64,000 nucleotides of DNA from Cyathus striatus (Eukaryota; Basidiomycota; Agaricomycetes; Agaricales; Nidulariaceae), in contig JAOVFP010000006.1 of assembly GCA_025738555.1 (NCBI GenBank), positions 2,108,001 through 2,172,000 on the forward strand. Reading direction: 5' to 3'. Made by a program: the position numbers and the translations under genes. Below are positions 48,246 to 59,550 of this stretch, one piece after another. Position 1 is the first letter of the stretch. Every line of letters starts with the position of its first letter. The notes under the pieces are model-generated. The model ran no database searches. It saw only the letters and a program-made list of their open reading frames with translations, and was not told the DNA's origin.

Positions 48246-48806
48246 CCTTGGGACGATGCTGCCCTCAACTCGGCCTACTACCGTGGCCTTTGTCCTTGTT
48301 TGAAGGACACTCTCTCCCATCGAGAGCAAGGCCGGCCTATGACTCTTGCTGGAACTAAGAAGGTAGCCCAGGGCTATGATCAGAGGCATTGGGAGTGCAA
48401 CACCAAGCACAATATTGAGGAGAAGCGCAGCAAATCTGCTGCTAAGTCTTCAGAGAAGCCCAAGGGCAATCAGAATTTGAAGTCAACTTCGAATTCTTCC
48501 TCCTCCTCCAAGACTCCATCCTCCTCTACCTCCTCCTCCACCTCTTCTAACTCTGCTTCATCCTCGGGGAAACCCAAGAACAAGCAAAAGCAGAACCAGT
48601 CCAAGGTGCCAGACTTGACTGGGAAGCTTACCCCGGAGGAACATAAATGTTGCCTAGACCAGAAGCTTTGCCTATTCTGTGGCAACACCGGTCATCAGGC
48701 CAAGGACTGTCGCAAGGCAGCCTCTGCCACCAAAGCCCATGTGGCCACTGCCACCTCTACCGAGGCAACTCCCTCAGCAAACTCAGCTGAGAGTTTGAAA
48801 AAATAG
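48246..48806 (+). pseudogene. Gag of element 1, C-terminal part
   Basis: Resumes the capsid domain after the insertion (WDDAALNSAYYRGLCPCL), then a basic Ser/Lys-rich stretch and a zinc knuckle CLFCGNTGHQAKDC near 48670. It ends at TAG 48804-48806. The pol frame lies one base back (-1) and overlaps gag over 48791-48806 next to a run of six A, consistent with -1 frameshifting to make Gag-Pol. Confidence 0.8.
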
Positions 48807-51385
48807 AGAGCAGCTCCAGTGACTCTGCACAGGCTGAGGGCCACGTTAATCTCTCCTGTGCACCTAAGGAGATAAGACTAAACACATCTGCTCTTTATGA
48901 TCCCCAAGCTGTAAATATTCCTTTGACTTCGTTTTCTCCAGCTGCACTGGATATGCCTCTATCTTTTCTCTCGCTCATCGATTCTGGTTCAACCCATTGT
49001 TTTGCTGACTTGTTGTTTGTGAGGGAGCACAACCTCCCCACAACTCCGGTCCCTCCCATTGCACTGAAACTATTTGATGGTACCTCTAACTCCATACTTA
49101 CAGAGAGTACTTTATTATCTGTAATGTTTCCTACTGGTGAATGCATGGATATTGATTTCTATGTAACTCTGCTCAATTCTTCCTGCTCTGTGGTATTAGG
49201 ATTTAACTGGCTCTCCCAACACAATCCATTGATTGACTGGACTGAGAGACATATACTTGGCTTCCAAACCCTGGTCCTAGGAGAATCTTCTCTGTCTTTG
49301 TCAACACCTGCACTGAAGGCATCTGCCTCTTTGCAAACCCCTCCATCACCAGCTTCGTCTTCTGTTCCTCCATCAGACAATAGTCCACCTCCTAGTATCT
49401 TGCTCATTAATGCTGCAGCTTTTCTCCAGGCTAGTAAGCTCACAGGCTTGCAGATGTTTAGGATACAAGTCGGTGCCGTAGTTTCAGCTTCTGCCACTGC
49501 TATAGCCACAGAAGCTGTGGACCTTTCTAGTATTCCTCTGGAATATCATGAGTTTGCTGATGTCTTCAGCAAAACATGAGCAGACACTCTTGCTCCACAT
49601 CGCCCTTATGATCTCCAGATCAACTTGGAGGAAGGTACATCTCCTCCAGTTGGTACTGTGTATTCACTGTTGCAGTCTGAGTTGGCCTCTCTATGAGAGT
49701 TCATTGATGAACATCTCTGGATTGGCTTCATCCGTCCTTCTCGTTCTCCACACGGAGCACCAGTGCTCTTTGTCCAGAAGAAAGATGGATCCCTTTAACT
49801 CTGTGTCGATTTCCATGGGCTTAATGCAATCTCCAAAAAGGATTGATATCCTCTTCCCCTTATTTCTGACCTCCTTGATTCTCCTCGCAAGGCTAGAATC
49901 TACACCAAGATTGATCTCTGCCACACTTACCACTTAGTCCACATTGCTGATGGAGATGAGTGGAAGACCGCTTTTCGCACTCACTATGGCTCATTTGAAT
50001 GGCTAGTTATGCTGTTTGGACTCACCAATGCACCTGTGGCTTTCCAATGTTTCATGAACAACATCTTCAAGGACATGCTCAATATGTGCACTACAGTCTA
50101 CCTTGATGATATACTAATCTACTCTGATAGTCTCAAGGAGCACAAATGGCACATTAAAGAAGTCCTCAAGCATTTACGCCAATATGGGCTCTATGCCCAG
50201 GCAGACAAGTGTGAATTCCACACTGAATCTGTTGAGTACTTAGGTTACATCCTTTCTCTGGGCAGCCTCACTATGTCCCAGGATAAAGTCCAAACCATTA
50301 GAGATTGGCCCGAGCCTAAAAAGGTTAAAGATGTTCAGTCTTTCCTTGGGTTTTCCAACTTCTATAGGCACTTTATCCAGCACTATTCCGATATAGTAGT
50401 GCCACTCACTCATCTTACCTGCAAGGGTTTGAAGTGGGACTTTTCTCTGGCTTGCCATTTGGTGTTCGAGAAACTTAAGGACGCCTTCACTACAGCCCCT
50501 GTACTCACTCATTGGGTCCCTGACGCCCAGATCATTGTAGAGACTGACACCTCCAATTATGCTCTCAGAGCAATCCTCTCGATTGTTGCTGACAATGGTG
50601 ATATTCACCCCATTGTGTTCCATTCCCATACTTTCACCACTCCTGAACTGAATTACGACACCCACAACAAGGAACTCCTGGCTATTTTTGAAGCTTTTCG
50701 TGTCTGGCAACACTACTTGGAAGGTTCTGGTACTCCAGTTGATGTGGTTACTGACCATAAAAACTTAGAGTATTTCTCCACCACCAAGGTCCTCACTCGC
50801 CATCAGGCTCATTGGTCAGAGTACCTATTGCAGTTCAATCTGGTTATTTGTTTCTGCCCAGGGAAACTTGGTGTGAAACCTGACACTTTAACTAGACAAT
50901 GGGATGTCTACCCTAAAGGGGGGAATAATGACTATGCCAAAGTCAATCCGCACAATTTTCACCCTGTTTTTACTCAAGAACAGCTCATTGCCTATATTCA
51001 TGCCACCACACTCCTTCATCCTGTTCTCCATGCCAGCATCATCATGGATGTTGAGCAACTCCACTGCAACATCCTCACTGCCCAACCCCTAGACACTGTC
51101 GCATCTATCCACCTTCACAATCCTACTAATTGTTGGTCTGTCAGTTCAGATGGCTTACTCCACCTCAACAACCAGATTTATATTCCAGATGACGATTCTC
51201 TCCGCCTTCACATTGTCCAGTACAAACATGATCATTTACTCGCCAGACATCCTGGTCAGAACAAGACTTTGGATAATATTCAATGGGAATATACTTGGCC
51301 TGGACTCCATACTTATGTCAAGGACTATTGTAAGTCTTGCACCATCTGCTTACGGTGTAGAGGTAACAATGAGCTTGAGGCCTAA
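48791..51385 (+). pseudogene. Pol of element 1: protease, reverse transcriptase, RNase H, start of integrase
   Basis: The protease has SLIDSGSTHCFADLL near 48975 and VVLGFNWLSQHNP near 49190. RT contains [31 protein letters not shown] (50018 onward) and an intact YLDDILIYS box (50099 onward). RNase H follows (IIVETDTSNYALRAIL, VVTDHKNLEYF). The integrase zinc finger starts at HIVQYKHDHLLARHPG with CKSCTIC, where an insertion at 51356 breaks it. Stops at 49577, 49694, 49796 and 49844 lie before the RT core; three of four are TGA. The sequence is clearly Ty3/gypsy and inactive. Confidence 0.87.
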
Positions 51386-51919
51386 ACAAAGAAATATGTA
51401 AGTGAGTTGGTGAACATCTGTTCGACCTTGGGTGTTCTAAGGCATCGAGAAGGGGGCCAATGTAAAGCTGAATTTGGAGGGAGTAGTTACATGATATTTA
51501 AAGAAAACTAAAATAAAGAGAGTACTTAATAAGGAATAGTTGAATAAAGCGGAAATTAATAGTGCTGAGATTGTAGATTTTGAAAGAAAAGGAAAAGTTT
51601 GAAACATAAAGCATACCGATGAATTGGAAGAAATTTTGTAAACTAAAACTTGGGGAAGGAGGCATAGGGTGCTGACATGGCCTTTGGTAAAGCAAACTGC
51701 ACATTTAGTGGAGCTTGGTAGTGCACAGTACTGACGATCTTGAGTAATTGCGGCATCCGAGCTATGCAAGAGAGTGTCGGTGTGGAGGGAAATGAGGGAG
51801 AGCGCGAGAGTGCGTGCATGTGAACACGCACAAACGCGTCGACGCATGCATCAGCTGATTACATAATGGAAATTGTAATATATTGATTTTTGTAGTGCAG
51901 GCGAAACGCCTGCTCTACA
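51356..51919. mobile_element. Insertion in the element-1 integrase, possible solo LTR
   Basis: Between the integrase finger and the catalytic core lies about 564 nt of unrelated sequence. It begins TGTAGAG and ends CTCTACA, an inverted pair as in LTR ends. The right end holds a hairpin (GCAGGCG AAA CGCCTGC). The expected 5-bp duplication is not seen (TACGG versus ACAGT), so the exact limits are uncertain. It keeps several CpGs near 51785-51850, unlike its surroundings. Confidence 0.5.
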
Positions 51920-53093
51920 ACAGTCTAAACCACAGTGTCACCATCCCTATGGTACCTTGAAGCAACTCCCTATTCTGGAGTGCCCATGGAACTCTATCTC
52001 TATGGACTTCATTGAAACACTTCCCATCTCTGGATTTGATAAGTACAATTCAATCCTAGTTATTGTTGACCACCTTAGCAAGCAAGCTATCTTCATCCCT
52101 TGTCATAACACCATCACTTCTGCCCAGCTCGCTAAGCTCTTTGTCATGCACATATTCTCTAAGCACAGTGTTCCCAGCCACATTACCTCTGATTGTGGTT
52201 TGGAGTTCGTCTCCCACTTCTTCCGGTCTCTTGGTAAGGTTCTCAACATCAACCTACACTTTACCTCCGGATACCATCCAGAAGGTGACAGACAAACTGA
52301 ATGCATTAACCAAGTCTTAGAGCAGTATCTTCACGTCTACTGCAATTACCAGCAGGACAACTGGACTGATCTCCTTCCCATTGCTGAGTTCGTGTACAAC
52401 AATACACTGAGCTTAACCACTAATATGACCCCTTTCTTTGCCAATAAGGGTTATCATCCACAGATTACAGTTTATCCCAAACATGACATTACCTCTGTTC
52501 ATGCTAGGGACTACACTGTGGATCTTCAGGAACTTCATGAAAACCTCAAGGCCAAAATAGCACTTGCTCAGAAGCACTATCAGGTTGGAGCAGACAACCA
52601 TCGTTTGCCTGCCCTGGAGTTCAAAGTTGGAACTAAAGCCTTCGTCCATGCTAAGTTCTTCAACACCACTCACCCTTCCAAGAAATTGGCTGAAAAGTAT
52701 TATGGTCCCTTCAAGATCATTGCCAAAACTGGTACCCACTCCCGCACCCTTAGACTCCCTTCCAATTTCTGAGCTGTACACCCTGTATTCCATGTTTCTA
52801 TGCTCAAGCCTGCAGTTGAAAACACCATCCCTGGTTGAGAGATACCTCTGCATCCCCCTGTGGAAATCGACAGAGATATCGAGTTCGAGATCTGTGAGAT
52901 CTGTGACTCCAAGCTGGATTGCTGGTTCAAGAAATGTCCTCTTTGTTACTTAGTCTGATGGACTGGTTATGAAGGAACCAACAAAGAACTCACTTGGTTG
53001 GCTGCCACTGAAGTAGAACATGCTACAGAGCTCATAGAGGAATTTCATGCTTGTTATCCCAATAAGCCTAATCCTTCTACTCCTGTCACATAG
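51920..53093 (+). pseudogene. Integrase core and chromodomain of element 1
   Basis: Reads CHHPYGTLKQLP into the rve core: SMDFIETLP (D), ITSDCGLEFVS (D) and a DRQTECINQ box (E), then the GPFKIIAKTGTHS C-terminal domain. After TGA at 52770 the frame continues AVHPVFHVSMLKPAVE and a chromodomain-like tail (VWTGYEGTNKELTWLAA type, with a TGA before WTGYEG). It ends at TAG 53091-53093. Chromodomain presence agrees with element 3 but the sequences differ clearly. Confidence 0.83.
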
Positions 53094-53415
53094 ACTTTCT
53101 CTGCTTACATTTCGTTTCTCTGCTATAGTTTATTGTATATCCATATTCATCTTCTTGACCAAAGGTTGAAGATTGACACTTCTCTGGACACTGCTTGCAT
53201 GATGACCACTACATTTAATAAGCATAGCTGACTCGTCACTTTGCATACTTAACAAGGTGGGCTGAGAGTGGAAGTACAGAGTTGTATTGGTTTTCTCCTA
53301 AGGTGTTTCTCTTTACTCCATCTTCCTGTTTACTCTTACTGTTCGTTCTCCTCTTACCAAAAAATCATTAAAACTCCACAAAACAAGTATTTACATTTTT
53401 TCTGCCTACTGTACA
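53094..53415. other. Spacer between pol and the antisense gene of element 1
   Basis: Convergent 3' ends of pol and the antisense gene. No further ORF. Confidence 0.4.
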
Positions 53416-55071
53416 CTACTCTTTGTCTTCCTCTTGTTCCTCCTCCTCGTTACTCCCGGACTCATCAGTCTCTGCCGGAGTACACTCCTCTGCCGCCTGC
53501 ATGGTTGTCATCAACCTGTTCAATGTGCCCATCAACTCCATGTGCATGCTGATGTTCCTCCCCAAGGCCTCCATCAGCATGTCTGATAAGGGGCTCCCAG
53601 AGTTGAGCTGCATCGCCAGCTTGTCGCACTCATTCTCTGCTAGGAACAGCTGGTCCCTCAGAATCTTGCACTCAGTGTCGAACATCTTTGCCTTGGTCCA
53701 CCATTCATTCAATTGTTTCTCTGTGACCTCTAACTTCAACCTCACCACTGCCAGTTGCATCTGCAACTCCTCCACCAGCTTCTCCTGGCCCACACCACCG
53801 GTCTTCATCTTCTCCAGACCAATTCTCTGCTCCTCTGCATTTCCTGGGACTACAGTCCCCCACATTATTCCCTTGTTATCACATCTCCCCTTCTTTGTCT
53901 GACACGCCTCGCACACCTTGTGGTTCATCTTCTTTCCCCTAGGAGCAAGTCAGAACAACTTCGAAAAAAAGAAACAAACAACTTACTCAAGATCCAACAA
54001 ACACTCCCTGTTCAACTTACTGCATACATTGCAGGGGACCTTGGATAATACATAGGCCTCTTTCTCCTTCTTCTCCATGGCCATCTTCATCTTCTCCACT
54101 CCCTTACCCTTCTTCTCCATCGATGTCCTCACTTCTTCCACCTCAATGTCGGACTTGTCCCCAGCCTGGCTCTCTGTGCTGGTACGACTCTTGCTTCCAG
54201 ACTGGCTAGCCTTGCTGCTAGCATTGTCTTCCACCACCTTGTCATCAATCAGAGCCATGCTCTTCACCCCTTTACACTAGGAAGTCCAGGTCGTCATTTT
54301 CTTCCTCAGCGGTTTTGGTGTTGCCTCTGTCGCGTCCTCCAGATTTGTGCTGGTGCATTTCCTCTTGGAGCCACCCTCGTTCTCTGCCCGCTGGATGCTC
54401 TTCCCCACCTCTTCCTCCAGAGTTATAGTGTGGCCCTCGGCCTCCAACTGCTGAACAGTGCATTCGTGGTCAGCAATCTGCTCTGTGGTCATGTATGTAC
54501 CTACCTGTGAAGTGGTCATTACCACCGGCTCTACTACAGGAGTTGAAACTCCTACCCTCATAGGCCCTACCTCCGCCAATGCTTGCTCCACCACTTTCTC
54601 CACCAGAGTTGAGACATCCACCGGCATCACCAAGCTATCAGCATTCCTATGGGTTCATAAGGACCTCTCCACCAATTCTCAACTAAACGAGATTACTCCC
54701 AACCTTGCAACTGTTGTCTCGTACTCCATGTGTATTGGCAGAGTAGTGCCTTGCACTGTCAGTTCCTCCACTGGGCAACTAGTTAGTTGTGCCATTTTTT
54801 GAGCGACTCTTGCCTTTGTCTCTTCCTGCTTATGTTTCTTTGCCCTTATCGCCCCCAACTCTCCTCCTTCGTCCACCTCCATTGTGTCCTTCTCCGTCCC
54901 AACTTGCTCAGCTTCCTTCACTACCTCACTCTCCATTCTTTCCCTCTTGACACCCCTCAACTCCTTCTTGAGGGCTTCTAGCTCCACTCGTTTGTGGAGG
55001 ATTAACCTAAGTTTCTCCTCATGAGTAGGATCTTTGATTGCAGAGTGGAAGACATTTTTAAGCAGTCACAT
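53416..55071 (-). pseudogene. Antisense spliced gene in element 1 with a Zn2Cys6-like cysteine pattern and coiled coil
   Basis: Read leftward, one frame runs from a likely ATG at 55071 to 53416 through one 48-nt GT-AG intron (53939-53986: GTAAGT donor, CTAG acceptor). Stops at 55066-55068, 54679-54681, 54655-54657 (TGA) and 54277-54279 (TAG) look like decay of one long frame. The N-terminal half is Lys/Glu-rich and charged. At the exon junction, exon 1 ends with CNVCSKLNREC and exon 2 begins with CEACQTKKGRC, so the protein reads C-x2-C-x6-C-x13-C-x2-C-x6-C, the spacing of a fungal Zn2Cys6 binuclear cluster. After it come a predicted coiled coil (LVEELQMQLAVVRLKLEV) and an acidic tail. Zn2Cys6 proteins normally bind DNA, but fungal ones usually have more basic residues between Cys 2 and 3, so DNA binding is only a possibility. 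Lying inside the LTRs, it belongs to the element or was captured by it. Confidence 0.7.
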
Positions 55072-55233
55072 GTAAACAAGTTGGTGTAGCAGGGTAAATA
55101 TGGTTTTGATTTTTCCTCCACAGCTGACCTTTATATATCTGGACCTGATGTCAAAACACCAATCAAATTTTCAAGAAGCTTATTGTTTGGTCATGTGCTC
55201 AGGCCTCGAGGCTTGGCCTTAAGGGGGGAATAC

Positions 55234-55893
55234 TGTCATATCCCATATTGCCTACCTCCAGACTCCTATGCTTTACTTCACCTTTTCCTTTGCTTACTCT
55301 GAACTTTGCTTATGCTTTTAATATTACTTATTGATTACTGTACATAGATTACTTTCGTTTCCTTTCTTCCGCCCTACTGAGCTATCCCCTCAGTATTGTA
55401 GTATACATATCATAGCGAGTCACTTATCATTCTTAAGTATGCCACTATCTGTTTTACTTTACACTGCCATATGTGCTCACTTCTCTGATGTGTTTTATTA
55501 TGTTTAATTAGTTATAGTCTTCATTCTACATATGCCTACCCTGACCGTACTTCTCCGCTGGCCTTGGCCAGCAGCCTTTACTTACTCTGAGTCTCTAGTA
55601 TTTAAGTAGCACTCAATTTGTACTTAGACTTTAGTTTCGTATTGAACTACATCCTCACCCTTTCATCTGACTTGAGTTACACCTCTCGTCTTCCATCTCT
55701 TGTCTTCTCTGAAGGGCTTGCCCTTACTCCGAAATCCAGGACCAGGAATCCCAGGGGTGCAGCACATAAGCTGAAGCCGAAGTCCTACCCCCTGAGTTCT
55801 TGTTCTCTGCTTTTGTCTCATACTCACCCCTTGCTTCTCCAGTCACCCCCTTGTACTCTGCCACCAAGTCAGGCTAGGGGCACAATCGTGACA
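55234..55893 (+). repeat. 3' LTR of element 1
   Basis: 660 nt from TGTCATATCC to CGTGACA, preceded by the purine tract AAGGGGGGAATA and followed by GATGG. Confidence 0.9.
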
Positions 55894-58693
55894 GATGGTC
55901 TTCAGGAAAATAGAAGTCTTGAGGTATGTTATCTTGTCCAAATGTAGTTGACCACATTTTTGCCCCATTTTTATGATGCCTCCAGGTAGAATGTGGCTGT
56001 TTAACCATTTTATGAGCTGATAATGCATCATCAGCTCATCTCTGATGGCTAGGTGCATTGTCAAACATGAAGAGCCCAGTAGCTATTCCTTCTGTCCTTG
56101 CTTCAAAAACATCAATTGCCTTTCCCACTTGCTCAAGTAAATGGTCTGAAGCAAAGTAACCATCACAATTTTTTCCAGCTTTAAAAACAATCTGTGCATC
56201 CCTTATTCCAATTAGGTATTATTTCTTTTGATTGAAAGATGAGTACTTAGCACTCACTGATCTCCAAACATTAGACAACCCCACTCCAGCACAAGAAACT
56301 CCAAAATCATCAGTGAGACACCCTCCCCCTTCACTTCTGCAACAGGTCCATTAGACAGATATCCCCACATCATTTTCTACCAGTTGTTTGCATAAAAAGT
56401 GGACTTGTCATGTGTAACAAGATACAACTGGAACCAAGAACCTTGGGGAACAGGGAATGCAGGTGGTATTGAGATGAGTGTCCCATTATTATCATAGATG
56501 TAAAACCGCTTCTCATACTCTTTCCAGTGCTTGCAGAACTCCTCCTGGTACTTCACAATATCCTCCCTTTTTGTCATATCCTGTATCGCCTACCTCCGGA
56601 CCTCTAGTCTCTTACTCCACCTTTTCCCTTTGTTTACTCTGGACTTTGATTACACTCTTAATATTACATATTAATTACTGTACATAGATTACTCTCATTT
56701 CCTTTCTTCCACCATACTGAGCTATCCCCTCAGTATTGTAGTATACATCTCATAGTGAGTCACTTATCATTCTTAAGTGTGCCACTATCAGTTTCACTTT
56801 ACACCACCATATGCACTCACTTCTCTGACACATTTTATTATGTTTAATTAGTTATAGTATTCATTCTACATATGCCTACCCTGACCATACTTCTCTGCTG
56901 GCCTTGGCCAGTGGCCTTTACTTACTCTGAGTCTCTAGTATTTAAGTAGCACTCGATTTGTACTTAGTCTTTAGTTTCGTATTGAACTATGTCCTCACCC
57001 TTCAGTCTGACTTGAGTTACATCTCTTGTCTTCTCGTCCCTTGTCTTCTCTGAAGGGCTTGCCCTTACTCCAAAATCCAGGACCAGGAATCCCAGGGGCA
57101 CAGCACATAAGCTGAAGCTGAAGTCCTACCCCCTGAGTTCTCGTTCTCTGCTTTCATCTCATACTCACCCCTCACTTCTCCGCAGTCACCCCCTTGTACT
57201 CTGCCACCAAGTCAGGCTAGGGGCATGGTCGTGACACTTTTGTGACCATCAATATACATACCATTTGTCTTCTTCCCATAATGCCAACTCAGCTTATTCA
57301 ACCAATGCCTTGCTGTTCTCTTGGTGATTCCTTGAGCCTTTGTTCCCAGCCACTGTTGTACTTCAGATGTTGCAATATACTTGACAATATTGTGAGCAGA
57401 TATGTATCCATTTTTTGCAACTTCGAGAAGATGCATTTGCAGGTCTTGTGTGAAATCTTCAACCTCAAGGATAGAAGAATGGTATGTCCCAATGCAATGA
57501 AGTGGTAGCTTGTCATCATGGATAAAATTTGCAACCCAGGTGCATAGATTTTGAGCATGATTCAGCCCATGCCCTGCTTCTTTTGATGCAATTAATGAAG
57601 CTTGCCTCCAGGTATATTTTAATTCTGTATCGAGAAATAAGTTCAATGTTCCCATTATAGTGGTGATTCATTGTCAGAAGAAAACATTAAGTTTTTTATC
57701 CTTGACCTTTATTGTGAGTTTAAGCTTTGCATTGAGAAGGGCAGTGCTATTGTTAATGCTAAATGTTTGTAGAAATCATTCATGTTCAGTTTCTGAGTCG
57801 GCATCAGCCAGCTGATCTCTGAGAAATCGCACTTCTTCTAGCAGTTCATTTATGTGAGCTCTCACTTTTTCCTTCTCTGCCATTTCTTGTCCAATGGTTT
57901 TGTCATCATATACCTAATACAATGGTTAGTTATGATTTTTGTGATCTCACAGTCACTTACTGTACTTTCATGAGCAGCTGATATAACCTGTTGAATGCAC
58001 TCCTCAATATTGCCTGTAGGTGGTGCTGAGATACCCACAGGCTGTTCCTGAATGTCATTTGCACTGCTACCATCATCTTCACTGCTTTCTTCATTCTCCT
58101 CTGTATCTTCATCTGCACAGTGAGTACTTTTACTAGCATCATTCTCAGAGTGTATTTGACTGCTCTCTGCAGGCCTTTGTTTGAAGAAGTGAGATATAAA
58201 TGGTTGTATCCCACTTTCACCAGTTTTACAATGTTTTGCAGCCCAAAATTGCTTTGTCCTCTTAGCATTTCCAGTGTACTTGGTTTTTTGCTTTGGCCTT
58301 GATTTTGCCACCTCTTTCTGTGCTTCGAGTGCTATGCATTGAGCCTCATGAAGCAGTGCAGAAAATCGAAGCACATCAGCTTCAGTCTGAAGCTCTCTTT
58401 CATTATTGGAATCTGGGTCACCATTCTCTTCACAGTCAGATGATTCAGACTCAGATGCCTCATATTCGTTAAAAGCTATTGTTAGAATGTTAGTAGCCTT
58501 CAAGTAATTACTCTGTTCTTCAGCTCTCACCATAGTCAGATGTGTAATTGTCATCTTCATGATCAGACACCTCCACCACTGTCGCCTTCTGCTGTGTATT
58601 GGCTTTGGCATCATCAGCAGTTGCTTTTTTTGCTGAAGATCCTTTCTTGAAGTTGTTTATATGACTCTTAGTGCCTGTAGTATATCTTCCCAT
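55894..58693 (-). pseudogene. DDE transposase gene, N-terminal and central part
   Basis: Starts at 58693 (MGRYTTGTKSHINNFKKGSS), continues with an acidic region and a block near 58290 (KYTGNAKRTKQFWAAKHC, then SGIQPFISHFF), a probable coiled coil (near 57860), a helix-rich DNA-binding-like region (57655-57240: SAHNIVKYIATSEVQQWL, TKRTARHWLNKLSWHYG), YIDGHK/REDIVKYQEEF (split by a solo LTR), VTHDKSTFYANNW, then DDFG, CDGYFASDHLLEQVGKAID and GLFMFDNAPSH. These are the catalytic-fold landmarks of a DDE transposase family common in agarics. In-frame stops and frame changes show it is dead. The gene breaks at 55894, exactly at the end of element 1, and resumes at 34936. Confidence 0.68.
56572..57236 (+). 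mobile_element. Solo LTR of the element-1 family inside the DDE transposase gene
   Basis: 665 nt from TGTCATATCC to CGTGACA, flanked by CTTTT on both sides (56567-56571 and 57237-57241). Removing it joins YIDGHK to REDIVKYQ in the transposase frame. Confidence 0.9.
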
Positions 58694-59550
58694 GCTTTAA
58701 GTCACAATATTTTGCATGCTTTCAGCCCATATCCACCAGCTGGCAGGATATCTTGTTGATGACATAAGGGTATTAGCCAGTCACTTAGATCATGTGATGT
58801 GATTATATAATATGCAAAATGTTTCAATGCCAAAAAATCCTGCTCAATCTGAATATTGCAAACATACTTATAAGTCATTCTAAGCTACTTTCAGTAAAAT
58901 ATCTTGAACTTGAAATTAGTCAATGAATATATAAAATTTTGGAAAATAAAATCCAATGTTTTGCTCAGATTAATGTATACTATAACTTGTTGGACTTAGA
59001 TATGCATAAAAATAAGTGTGGAGGAATGAATTTCAAATGTGGTGGAGGTAAGAAATCTGATTACATAAGGGTGCTGAATCAGGCTGTCCTCTACCTTACA
59101 AGATTGAGGGCCATGTACAGGGACCACATATTGGTCCTGCATGTATGGGGTAGAGGTAGAGGAGAGGTGTGAGACACAGAACCATTCCTGTGGTAGTTGG
59201 TGGCAGGTGCTGTGCTGACAATCATTGTTGCTATAACTTTACAACAACACTCGAACCTGAGGGTGATGGAAGATGGAGAGGAGAGAGGAGAGTGTAGAGT
59301 GTAGAAAGGAGAGTGGGAGTTGAGACTCTGAAGAGTCAGCCTCTTGACAAAAAGGTCCATAGCCTTGAAGGTGTGCTGCTTGATGGTATGCACAGAAGGT
59401 TGAGATGGAACACTCTTAAGAATGTGTGGAGATGTACAGAGGGGTGTGGGGGGATTTGAGGGGTGAGGTGAGTGGCTGACACAACGATCACAAATGATGA
59501 ATACAAACAGCTAGTACAAATGCTAGCAGTAGTAACACTATATGTGCTAT
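58694..59550. other. Repeat-rich flank of the transposase gene
   Basis: A plus-strand piece near 59063-59100 (YIRVLNQAVLYL) matches the inverted segment at 34185-34222. The rest shows purine-rich low complexity (59270-59330) and no gene. Only two CpGs are present between 59041 and 60000. Confidence 0.4.

Larger units (their letters stand above)
34937..55893 (+). mobile_element. Ty3/gypsy chromodomain LTR retrotransposon (element 1), holding nested insertions
   Basis: Two LTRs (34937-35581 and 55234-55893) beginning TGTCATATCC and ending TGACA bound the element, with the duplication GATGG at 34932-34936 and 55894-55898. Internal order is gag, protease, RT, RNase H, integrase, chromodomain, as in Ty3/gypsy chromoviruses of fungi. 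Its gag is split by the 36853-48245 insertion and its integrase by 51356-51919. Without these the element is about 9.0 kb. A purine tract AAGGGGGGAATA precedes the 3' LTR. I did not find a convincing tRNA primer site after the 5' LTR. The coding region is broken by several stops, so it is dead. Confidence 0.9.
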
